From Strigamia acuminata (lineage: Eukaryota; Arthropoda; Chilopoda; Geophilomorpha; Linotaeniidae): DNA of 64,000 nt. Of this stretch, positions 41,297 to 50,623 are shown piece by piece. The position numbers and the translations under genes are program-made. Location: assembly GCA_949358305.1 (NCBI GenBank), contig OX442322.1:1984001-2048000 (forward strand), in the 5' to 3' direction. The notes under the pieces were generated by a model. The model had not been told where the DNA came from and did no database searches. It saw only the letters and a program-made list of their open reading frames with translations. Position 1 is the stretch's first letter, and the number at the start of each line of letters is the position of its first letter.

Positions 41297-41965
41297 AATT
41301 GTCCTTTTGTTTTGAATTCGTTGAAAAATCACACACTTTGAAATCTCACAAACACTTTCCTTACTGATAATCGCAACAAAGTGCAGTGTTGCGATGTTAG
41401 TACGCTCTTATGACTAAATTAGTACAAATTTCTATCACAACACTAAGTTAGTAACAGTATTCAATGATAATATTTGAAAATTTGCACGAAAAATTGTTCA
41501 TTAAATGTTGTTTTCCCCTCGTAACTCATCCGCTCGTTCTTGCGTCGTTTCCAATCCTCGCAAATCGTTCACCAAAATGTTCGCCGTTTTCCAATTTGTT
41601 CCTCGACGATTTCAGTTCACACTTCACGTCTGGTTGGCTGGAACAGTCGCCGTCGTATCGGATACGTCTCTCCGCCACAAATATCGTCACGTTAACGACA
41701 CGTATTGCGCCTCGCAATACGGGAACAAATTTCCCAAAACGAAAACAGAAATTGTTTAAATAATATGTTTTATAATTTCTCGAACCCCTTATTGTCCTCG
41801 TGTTGTTTGATAACTGGTTGCTGCTTTCCAAACTCAGATATCTCGGCATGAAGACGAACTGGTTACTTCACTCATGGGCGCCGCCATGTTGGATGAGGAG
41901 GAAAACTTCTCTGCTGACCTCGAAATGACTTGCAAATCTGCCTGAACGTTTTTCCAACATTATGT
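41297..41965 (-). other. Leader of element D
   Basis: About 670 bp between the primer site and gag. I see no credible gene. Small plus-strand frames here look like chance. Confidence 0.6.
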
Positions 41966-41976
41966 GGCCCATAACC
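41966..41976 (-). other. Primer site of D, initiator tRNA-Met anticodon-half type
   Basis: On the minus strand GGTTATGGGCC lies one base after the 5' LTR. It complements the anticodon loop region (GGCCCATAACC) of initiator tRNA-Met rather than its CCA end. Drosophila copia primes from such a tRNA half. Confidence 0.7.
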
Positions 41977-41977
41977 T

Positions 41978-42290
41978 TGTTGACTTGTGGCATAGAGTTG
42001 TTCATATTGTGTAAAATTAGCAATGGTGTGGAAAAACATCTATTGTGAAAGAAATGCACCCCATCTTTACTTGTCTAAGGCTGAGCAGCAAGTGATATTT
42101 ATTATCCAGTCATGTGACTGGCCAAACATAAACAACGCCCCCTTTGGGCAGAACATACAGACCGCATGTAAACAAATACTGCAGCCAGCCATGCAGGTAA
42201 TTCATTACACTAATAATAATAGAATATATACAATGCAACAAATGTCATCGCTTGATGATATGATATAATAATACACACCAAAACCTAACA
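41978..42290 (-). repeat. 5' LTR of element D (313 bp)
   Basis: Pairs with 36490-36802; ends TGTTGACTTG and ACCTAACA on the plus strand. Confidence 0.93.
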
Positions 42291-42898
42291 CTATTTTCCG
42301 TAATAGTATTATCCCAATATAACGAGACGCACTCGACGCGTCATGTTAATATGTTACTGCAAGTCTTGCGATATTTGGCGGCTACGTCGAATTATTCTAT
42401 TAATTTGTCAAATTGCAAGAACGAAGATTTGACAGTTTACACCGACGCGTCTTTTGCCCTCGACCAGGACAAAAGGCGAAGCTTTGGGGGACATATTGTC
42501 TACATGGGCGGCATTCCCATCTCGTGGAATTGCCACAAACAATCGATGACCTCCCTGTCGATCATGGAGAGCGAATTTCTCGCCGTGGTCGATGGGGTGA
42601 AAGAAATCATTTGGTTAGAGCGCCTTTACGACGCAGACATTATGTATTGCGTCGAACGACAAAGTGCGTCTATGCGGATAGCCAGCCGGCTATCCAATAC
42701 TGTAAAAATAGAATAGAAAATAGAGCAAATAAACATATAGATGTAAAGCTTCATTTCGTTAGAGATTGGTTCGAGAAAGGAACGTTTTTAATCAAGCATG
42801 TTTCCGGCGAATTGAATGTCGCCGATATCCTAACGAAATGGTTAGCGAAGTCCAGATTAAACGCGCTGTGTGAGTTTATCTTTGTGGTGGACAAATAG
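42291..42898 (+). pseudogene. Element C copia Pol, right fragment (RNase H)
   Basis: It continues the fragment broken at 36489. It reads LLQVLRYL, YTDASFA, SFGGHIVYMGG, SIMESEFLAVVDGVKEIIWLE, then changes frame near 42655 and goes on with SQPAIQYCKN, HIDVKLHFVRDWF and ADILTKWL to a stop at 42898. This is the copia RNase H domain and C-terminus. It is damaged by the D insertion and a frameshift. The sequence is closer to F than to D. Confidence 0.85.
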
Positions 42899-42902
42899 CT
42901 AA

Positions 42903-42914
42903 ACAAAGGGGGAT
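42903..42914 (+). other. Polypurine tract of element C
   Basis: ACAAAGGGGGATT lies between the pol stop and the LTR start TGTTGTGC. Confidence 0.65.
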
Positions 42915-43164
42915 TTGTTGTGCTGGTGTTTTGCTATTTGTCTCCCTTCGCGCGTGTGTTGTTAAATGCATTTTTCCGGCTTAGTGCATTTGATGTGCCG
43001 TCGTTTATTGACCCGTTAATGTGATCGGTCAATCCTGTTTATAATCTATAATGCGTGTTACGGTACTGCGACCGATCGTTGTTTGCGATAGCACATCTCC
43101 CATTGTCGCCTGCTCTAAAGAGCGGTTATTGTTTATTCTGTTCTGTCCGTTTAATCGATTAGTT
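42915..43164 (+). repeat. 3' LTR of element C, first 250 bp
   Basis: Starts TGTTGTGCTGG directly after the polypurine tract. It is cut at 43164 by the G insertion; the remainder should lie beyond the right window edge. Confidence 0.65.
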
Positions 43165-44363
43165 TGTAGTAATCCCGGCCTATTCTTAATAAAACCTCAC
43201 TCAAATTATCAAAAATAAGCTGTGGAAATTACCAATGCCGCAACGGGACTTATATTTTAAATAAATACTAATACTCTTACTATTCTAACTCAACAATTGA
43301 TTTATCCAATTTTACAATTGAATAAATCAACCGATCCAATAAACAAACTTGCTATTTAAAAATAAACACACACTATTTATTCTAATCTTTGAATAAATTA
43401 CTATTATCAATTAAAACGCTTTACAATAAAAACTCTGAATGATTAAAATGCTAAAATTATACATAAACTATTAATAATTTAAATGGAAAGGAAAAGTAAA
43501 ATGACGACGTGGCTGACTTCGGCACGATTGCGCGACGTTTTCGTCCGATCTTCGGTCGAAATACGTCTCTTCGACACTTACGATTCGTTTCTGCGATGGA
43601 ATTCGCTCGTGTACGGCGAATTCTCTCCCAACAGCACTCGATGAATCACCGAACAAATTCGGATATTTTCGTGAACTCTTTCACTTCATACAACACCGAA
43701 CAATTCGGTTTCACCTTCTTCACGCTGGTTCGAATGGCGGCGAAATAGGATTTCGCCGTAGTTCGAATGGCGTGACTTCTCCTTCAACACAGGCGGTTCG
43801 GATGGCGATACTTCTCGTAGTCCGAATGACCTCGACTTCTCCGTGGCGGTTCGAATAGCGGCGAGGGCTCGTCGTGGTTCGAATGGCCTTAACTTCTCTC
43901 CTCGAGTGGTTCCAATGGCGGCGGTGGTCCCGACGTGGTTGGAATGGCTCGGCGGCGTACAACAAGCTTGTACGTGGCTGTGATCCCACTGGTCCAGGCT
44001 GGAACAGCAGAATAATATCCCGTGGCAAATGCAACTTTTGCACAGGAAAAATGAGTCCAAACTCACAGGAATGACCTTAACTTCAGCTGGAAATTTTCAG
44101 ATTTTACAGACAAAGTTTTCTTGGTGTTTTCACAATGGGTTTCAAATTTAGACTGAAGATTTCAGCAAGTTTTCCTGGTTGGCAGGAAATACTTCCTGCC
44201 TCCCAGCTGTCTGGCTTGGTTACCCTGGTAACCCACCCCAGACAAGAACTTGCTGCAACCTTCTTATTTTTTATGCCAAATAAAATAATGCCAATTCTCA
44301 GCTTAAATCTTTTCCTGTAAATTAAAGTCATTTCCTTCCGGTTGGTGACCACCGGCCACCACA
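43165..44363 (-). repeat. 3' LTR of element G (about 1.2 kb)
   Basis: Plus-strand start TGTAGTAATC is shared with 63595. The right end (CCACCACA at 44363) is inferred from the adjacent polypurine tract, because the partner LTR leaves the window after 406 bp. It contains an eight-copy GGTTCGAATGGC-like array. Confidence 0.75.
43727..43948 (+). repeat. Eight-copy GGTTCGAATGGC-like array in the G LTR
   Basis: Degenerate 12-mers start at 43727, 43760, 43795, 43819, 43848, 43876, 43908 and 43937, spaced 24-35 bp. Three are exact or differ only in the first base. The core resembles the RNA polymerase III B box (GGTTCGANTCC) but ends in GGC instead of CC. Confidence 0.7.
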
Positions 44364-44377
44364 CTTCCCCTCTTTTT
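44364..44377 (-). other. Polypurine tract of element G
   Basis: On the minus strand AAAAAGAGGGGAAG directly precedes TGTGGTGG, the inferred LTR start. Confidence 0.65.
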
Positions 44378-44438
44378 GGGGAAGTCTCCCCGAGACTGAC
44401 CCATACACACAATTTGCATAGGTCAACTCGCTAGCCTT

Positions 44439-46862
44439 CTAATCTCTCTCCTCCGCATCTCCGCTCGGCACATCGCTCTCGGAGACGGAGAATCTGGGCA
44501 TTCCTCGCATGGGTCCGGACACCATTCCAAGATTTACGTGGAGCCAGACCTGCTCAATGCCTTCTGTTGTTGGCAACACGTCATCGTACCGCATGTCGTA
44601 ACGTTCGCGGCTCCCTGTTGGTTCCTTGCGCGCTGCAATCAATCGACGGTGTTGCATCCGTTTCTGTGGCGTCTTGACGGCGTTCTCAAGCCACTTGAAT
44701 ATTTCTCGACAGAGTGTGGAACTACTGATCATCAGGGCACGCGTCGATACCGTCCACTGTAGTCTCGGATAAAAATGTCGGATGCGACCATACTCGGTGT
44801 TTTGCGACACGTTCGGGATTTCATTTAGCTTTTTCAACTTCTGACGCTCTCGACTGGAATCACGCTCTGTTCCACTGGTGGTAGCTTGTGAAGCTGCCGC
44901 AGTTGGCCATCCGTAGCTCGGTGGAGCACCTGCTGGTCTCCAATTTCGCGTCGCCGGACCTCCCAATGCTTGTGTCTCACGTTGCATGTCCAGCTCTTGC
45001 ATCCGTTGGCTCCATTCTCCTCTCAGGCGTATCATGCTCTGCGCAACCACTTCACCACTCGCCAGTGCTTTGTAAACTAGATTACTGCGCAATAAGACGG
45101 GATCATAAAGTACAGATTCCCAATTAGAGAGCATATCCTCGGGGATTCCCATTGGAGACATCCAGACAATTCTCAGCGTGGCAAAAGCATCTTCGTCATT
45201 TGGCAGCCCACCTGGGAACAATAAGCGTTGCTCGCTTTGGACAGTCGTTTTTTGAAAGCGCTGCAGCCATCGCTCATCCTGGTCCTTCAATGCTCGCTGG
45301 CAGAATGCAATGGCACAACGTCGGAGATCGTTGATCGCTTCCCCGAGCTGCGCGTGCTGGTAGCCATCAAGTCTGTTGATTATCGCTACTTGTTCTTCAG
45401 TTGGATGTTCCCGAATGTTGCCCCAAAGACGATAGTAGTTTTCATCAAAATTTTTTGAGGGTCTTAACGACATTGAGTCGCCATACGGCATTAATGCCAC
45501 ATCAGGGATGGGGATGGAGTGGTTGATAGGTGGAACAAATTCCAAAATTGGGAACGTATGCGGGTTCGGTGGTCGTTTCTCCACCTTATCATGCGAACGC
45601 ACCACACTCCGTCCTTGCCGTGGTCGACTCTGATTTCTTCGGCTGTTTTCCGGCGAGGGAATTCGACGACGGGATTTACTTCGTGCTGCTCTCGCTCTGT
45701 CGTCTCTGCGGCTCTCTTCTTCGGATCGCACAGCTTCTTTTTGCCCGTCTCGACGACGTGACTTCGATCGTCCAGATGATCTGTCTAGGCTGGATCGTTG
45801 AGATGACGTCACATGTCCGTCTTGTGGTGTCTGTCGAGGCGTAGCCTTTTTTGGCGGGAGACTTCTTGGGTCACGTGCTTTTTTCTCTTTGGCAGCTGGT
45901 GTCGACTTGACTGTGACTTGCAAGTTTGGTTCCGGGGACGACTCTCGTGGTGAAGGAGTTGGTGGGCACGGTAGTGGTGTGTCTTCCAAGTTGGGTGGCG
46001 GAAGTATCACTCTTCGTGGCGACCATTCCTCAGGGGTGACGTATTCAGCTTCCGTAGATTCTGGCGTCGCTTCAATTTCATCGACTACGGCGAACTCATC
46101 CGGCCACGACTCGTCCGTTGCTATTAGTGGCGCTGTTGGTTCGGCAGTTCCCTTTATTTGTATGAGGAGGCTGTTTTTATCTCCTTCTGACATCGTTACT
46201 TCGCGGATGGCCAGTGCTCGGGACCGTTGACGATTCCTCTTGTTCACCTTGCTGGGTGATTCGGTCGGCAGTACAGCTTTCAATTCTCCTTCCCTTCGGT
46301 TCAGCTTGACTGCAAACGACCTAAAATTGCTGGTGGGTGGGTGGTTCCCATCGGGAGCGTAATTTTTGCCGATTACGCCTGCCATCACCAGTTGATGCAT
46401 CTGGTACTGGGTCCGTACGAAGTGTCCAGGTTTCGCGACATATGTGGTAATAACCCCTTTGGCCTTGTCCTCTTCAAACTTCCTATGTGCTTCTAAAAAT
46501 CGACCCGCCACCTCCAACATGTCTTTGCGCAATTTATCTCGGACTTCTCGTAGAAATAAATGTTTGTTTGTGCCCGGCGTGAAGTAGATCTCATAGTCTC
46601 TTTCTTCCTCGTAGGTAAGAGGAAAATCTCCACTGAGTAACATGTTCCATATCGGGCCTGGTGTATCTATTTCTTCTATGAAGTCTTTCACAAGTTCCCA
46701 AAACTCCATTTTGAATCCATGTTTTATTTTTTTGAATGTTCCCCAGCGCTTTCCGGCTGCGTTCGAGAGCCACTTCCGGGTTTTCCAGGCGCTGTAGTTT
46801 TGAGATTCAAAGATTTGGCGAATCATTGCAGGAATTTCTCCTCTTAGGATGTTTGGTGGCAC
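44439..46862 (-). CDS. Element G third ORF, unrecognised, in the env position
   Basis: I do not recognise it. The open frame is about 807 residues; the first ATG in frame is at 46826, and the frame stays open upstream to a stop at 46913-46911, where a T-rich tract ends in AG. The N-terminal 170 residues look globular and rich in Trp, Lys and Glu. The middle is a long Ser/Arg/Pro-rich segment with SKSRRR-type repeats, likely disordered. Near residue 455 a second ordered region begins. There is no cysteine cluster, signal peptide or membrane segment, so it is neither an envelope protein nor a relative of the A/B ORF3. The missing nearby ATG after the acceptor-like AG suggests that a spliced upstream exon could supply the start. 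Confidence 0.65.
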   Translation of the reverse strand: MPPNILRGEIPAMIRQIFESQNYSAWKTRKWLSNAAGKRWGTFKKIKHGFKMEFWELVKDFIEEIDTPGPIWNMLLSGDFPLTYEEERDYEIYFTPGTNKHLFLREVRDKLRKDMLEVAGRFLEAHRKFEEDKAKGVITTYVAKPGHFVRTQYQMHQLVMAGVIGKNYAPDGNHPPTSNFRSFAVKLNRREGELKAVLPTESPSKVNKRNRQRSRALAIREVTMSEGDKNSLLIQIKGTAEPTAPLIATDESWPDEFAVVDEIEATPESTEAEYVTPEEWSPRRVILPPPNLEDTPLPCPPTPSPRESSPEPNLQVTVKSTPAAKEKKARDPRSLPPKKATPRQTPQDGHVTSSQRSSLDRSSGRSKSRRRDGQKEAVRSEEESRRDDRARAARSKSRRRIPSPENSRRNQSRPRQGRSVVRSHDKVEKRPPNPHTFPILEFVPPINHSIPIPDVALMPYGDSMSLRPSKNFDENYYRLWGNIREHPTEEQVAIINRLDGYQHAQLGEAINDLRRCAIAFCQRALKDQDERWLQRFQKTTVQSEQRLLFPGGLPNDEDAFATLRIVWMSPMGIPEDMLSNWESVLYDPVLLRSNLVYKALASGEVVAQSMIRLRGEWSQRMQELDMQRETQALGGPATRNWRPAGAPPSYGWPTAAASQATTSGTERDSSRERQKLKKLNEIPNVSQNTEYGRIRHFYPRLQWTVSTRALMISSSTLCREIFKWLENAVKTPQKRMQHRRLIAARKEPTGSRERYDMRYDDVLPTTEGIEQVWLHVNLGMVSGPMRGMPRFSVSESDVPSGDAEERD

Positions 46863-48060
46863 CCTGATGTGGTCCGGAAGTTTATCCCAGCACGTGAAGA
46901 GAACGGATTCCTAAATATTCATATAAAAACAATTTTTCAGAATATTTTCTCATTTTTCATTATTATTTCCGTGTGTTTTAATTTTACGTTAACAACTACT
47001 TTCTTCCTGTGTGTGTGACACGATTTATTTAACTTTTTCCGCTTTATTTTGCCATTTTTTAGTGTTAGTAATTGTCACCAGATGGCGCTCTCGGGTAGCG
47101 GTTGCTTAAAAATGTCTCGCGAAATGTTTTTATCTTACTTTTTTGCTCCGTTAAAAATTAGTTAATATTATGGAGTATGGATCCGTTACCGATTAATTTC
47201 TTTATGTTTCGTTGCAATATCTTTCGGGTCAATTTCCGGATCTTAATTGTTTACTTTTTTCGAGTTATTTTAACAGATTTCTCCGCTATTTTTCCAATTT
47301 TTTCAAGCGAATAATCGGGTCACACATTAATAAATAAAACCAGTCCTTGCTAACGTTTCCATGTTCACGGAATAATTTTATTTTTCACTTAAAAGACTTT
47401 CTCCTACGCATGTGTAATTTTTGTTTGATTTATTTGACTAAGTCCGATATTTTACTTCCGGTAGCGCTCGCGAGATGGCGCTCTCGGTTCAATTAACGCA
47501 TTTCGTAAAACGTGTTTTTCTCTAGAATTTTACATCTTTTATCACTTAAAAGTATTTTTCTTTGTTTTAACGATTATTGCTACCGCTTCTAAACTAGTTT
47601 ATATTACTTTCCAGTGATAATTTTCGCGCTTTTTCGGAACTTTTTCCGTCTAAATATTTTAGCTATCTTTCGGAACTTTTTCCGTTATTTTCATAGTTTT
47701 TTCCAATCAAATTTTTGGTTACACATACACAAGAGAGGATCTTTGTCCTTATTTCGATCTATTTCGATACTAAATACCTCCAACTCCGCTTCTTGTTCCT
47801 GTCTCGTTCGGCGTGTTGAAGCCATTTTCTCACGATCGTTGAATCACTGACTCTTTCCGATTGTTTTGATGAGTTTTTCGTATCCAAAATCCAAGTTTTT
47901 GTCTCGTTTTCCTCGCAATTTCTTGCTTTTTTCGAACTTTGTCGGTGTGAGCGTTGGTTGCGATCTTCACTTGTTGATGGCGAATTTCGCTCTTCCAATC
48001 GCGTGTGTTGGTGACGTCATTCGCTTCGCGGGCCTTCCGAGTGGCGCCGCCCAGTGCTGT
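46863..48060 (-). other. Noncoding spacer between G pol and third ORF
   Basis: About 1.2 kb, T-rich on the plus strand, no credible gene. AGATGGCGCTCTCGG occurs twice (47080 and 47473), and CGGAACTTTTTCCG twice near 47635 and 47672. Confidence 0.6.
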
Positions 48061-49948
48061 TTAGTCGAACCTAACGGGAGCTCTTATTTTTGTTCTATCT
48101 CGTAGAACATATTTTGAGCTTGATTTTGTTTTGAACGATGATTGTTTCGACAAATTTCGATGCTTTTCAACTGCATTTGAATACTTTTTCTTTATTTTTG
48201 GCTTATCCACCGCTCTTCCCCCCTTTTTGGAAAATGACGTGATTTGCTCTTCAGTTTCCAAAATAAATTCGTCTGGGAAGAACAATGGAGCCGCATCTGT
48301 TTCCTCAACAATTGGAATTTCTTCGTGTAGTTCTGCTGCTTCATTTTCTTGTGAAGTTTGCGGATTACACTGGATTTCTGTGTCGAAATTTTCCAAATTT
48401 TGTACTTGCGTTTCCCACGTGTCAAACGTATCTTCGACGTTCTGTGGCGTTTCTTGCGTCGTTGACGGAGTTTGGATTTCGTCGGCGGCGCGTGGAATTT
48501 CTGGTTCATTTTCCACGTCTTGTGACGGTCCTTGCTGTTGTGGTAATTCCTCAGATGACAGTTGTTCTTGGGAAATTGGCAAATTTCCCCCCTTTTCCAT
48601 TGGTTCATCATCGAGTAGCGTATTTACCACTTCAGCGTTTGGGTCACTTTGTGTTTGGCCTTTCGTCCATATCTCCTGATTCAGTTCCGGGAAATATGGC
48701 GACAGCTCCGATATGTGAATTGATTTGTACACCTTATTGTCCCGCAGTCTTCGCAGTTTTGCGGCTCCACCTTGGTGGATCTGCGTTATAACATAAGGAC
48801 CTATTCTCTTGTCTGCAAGTTTGGCGGAAATTCCCTTCGCCGCTTGCGACAAGACATGGCTCTCTCGCCATACCAAATCATTTACTCTGAAGTCGGCGAA
48901 TTTTGTGTCTTCTTTGTGATTTCGTACCCGTTCACGTAAGTCAACAATATGGGCCATCATATGTTGATAGGTGTCACGTATCACCTTTTCCAATTTTTGG
49001 ACATATTCGTGCGGCTTCTGAGGGTCAATCTTCATAATACCTTCCAAGATTCTTGGGTCCCAAGGGATCCGGAACTCTCTTCCTGTATTAAGGTATGCTG
49101 GCGAATATCCCCGTCCTCTAGTGTCGGTTGTTCGTACACTGAACGCTATCTCTCGGAGATATTCGTCCCATCTTGAGTGAATCGCTGTGTATATAGCAAT
49201 CGAATATTTAATGTCCCGGTTCAACCTCTCGACCGGATTGGCCTGTGGATGATATGGAGAGGTGAACTTGGGAAAGATCTTAAACTTTCGACAAAATTCA
49301 TGGTACACTCGCGCCTTGAACTGTGGGCCATTATCTGATATAATTTTGACTGGAAAGCCCCAATCCATCGAGGTATCGTAAATGCAATCGGCTATTGTTT
49401 GAGCAGTGGGATCCTCTAATGGATATAGCTTAGGCCATCTTGTGGCGATATCCAGTACAACCAGGATGTAATTGTTGCCCTCTACTGTTCGCGGTAGTGG
49501 TCCGACCAAATCAATGCTCAGGCATTCAAAAGGAGCATAGGGTCCTATCTCGGCGGCTTCTACCTGGGTCTTTGGACGGGGTTTGCATGCTTGGCACCTT
49601 GTGCAGTGCTTGATGAACCTTGTTACGTCCGGTTTCATGCCCTCCCAGGTATAGACACGGCGCATCCGATATAGTGTCCGACTGATGCCGCAGTGGCTGG
49701 CCAATGGGTGGCCATGACTGAGCCACAGTACTCGAAATCGCAATGTTTTCGGGACCACTACTTTCAGTGCGCGATTGTCGTCTGAAAACTCGTCTGAAAT
49801 AGTTGGACTATATTTCAGTAGTAAGTCGTTTTCAATAAGGTGACATGATGCTAATTTCTTATAATTTCGTCTTTGGAGTCGCGTAGTCACCCATGGTGGA
49901 AACTGTTCGGTTTCTAAGTAACTTTTCAAACCGTAACAATGTTTATCC
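48061..49948 (-). CDS. pol: Element G Pol, integrase part (separated by F)
   Basis: C-terminal part of a Ty3/gypsy Pol. It reads an HHCC finger (HGHPLASH...CTRCQAC), integrase catalytic blocks (SIDLVGP, SDNGPQF, NPVERLNRD), a DNA-binding tail and a long Gln/Glu-rich then basic tail ending at 48061. The frame starts at the F insertion point, with TATCC at 49944-49948. The open frame extends into the F LTR, but that part is not G sequence. Together with 56800-59890 it makes a full PR-RT-RH-INT Pol, disabled here only by F. Confidence 0.88.
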
Positions 49949-50422
49949 TGTAGCAGAGGAGGAGGCGCTTGGCGGTCTGTACGACCGTGTGGAAGCGTGA
50001 ATAACGCAAATGCGCGGCCGAAATGGCGGGCGCGCAACGTCGCCGCTAATGGCGAGCAGAAAAGAGCTGCCGCACGTGGAAAACGTGCTTATCTGCAGCT
50101 AAACAACAACTAGGCAGTGTAAAAATAACATATATTTAATAAATAAAAGCAAAACTTACAATGTGAATCCATTTGGATGAAAAGCAATGATAAAGCACTG
50201 CATACGTGCAGGCTGACATCTTGGATTTGTGAAAAGTACAAGTGACACCATCTGGTGTTGGAAAAGGTAAACTTATATAATGCTAAGCTGCGGGCAGCAT
50301 TATGCCCAATGCTAAATAATCAATTAAAGACTAAATAAATATTGGAAGCAGCTTGATGCTGGGAAAAATACTAATAATATCCGTGATGACTACGGAGGAC
50401 TATTTGGGATCGGAAAACAACA
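49949..50422 (-). repeat. 3' LTR of element F (474 bp)
   Basis: Plus-strand ends TGTAGCAGAGG and GGAAAACAACA, the same as 56326-56799. Confidence 0.95.
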
Positions 50423-50435
50423 ATTCCCCCCTTCG
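50423..50435 (-). other. Polypurine tract, element F
   Basis: On the minus strand CGAAGGGGGGAAT lies directly before the LTR start TGTTGTTTTCC. Confidence 0.8.
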
Positions 50436-50623
50436 ATGCCAAATAGTAAAAGCTAATCGAACATAAGTGGGGACATCTCAAAATGTAACTTTACATTATA
50501 CAATAAAGGAAAATAAAAGGGCGAACCATCAAGCCGGGTACTGTTAATACAATCGCTACGGAAGCCCGAAAATTCCCACTGGAACTTGATGATCCTCGAA
50601 GTTGGGTAAATAAATAAGGAATG

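Larger units (their letters stand above)
36490..42290 (-). mobile_element. Element D: complete copia retrotransposon (5.8 kb)
   Basis: Two 313-bp LTRs (36490-36802 and 41978-42290) and a 5-bp duplication CTATT (36485-36489 and 42291-42295). Read on the minus strand: LTR, primer site, leader, one long gag-pol frame with a single stop, polypurine tract, LTR. The LTRs differ at three positions that I can see (about 1%), so it is younger than its host C but not the newest insertion here. Confidence 0.95.

Noticed and set aside
48061-50037. A 658-residue minus-strand frame that seems to start in the F LTR and run into G integrase, suggesting a chimeric gene
   Set aside because: The LTR part has no ATG (only TTG) and the same LTR stretch occurs in the other F LTR. 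It is an open frame by chance at the insertion junction.
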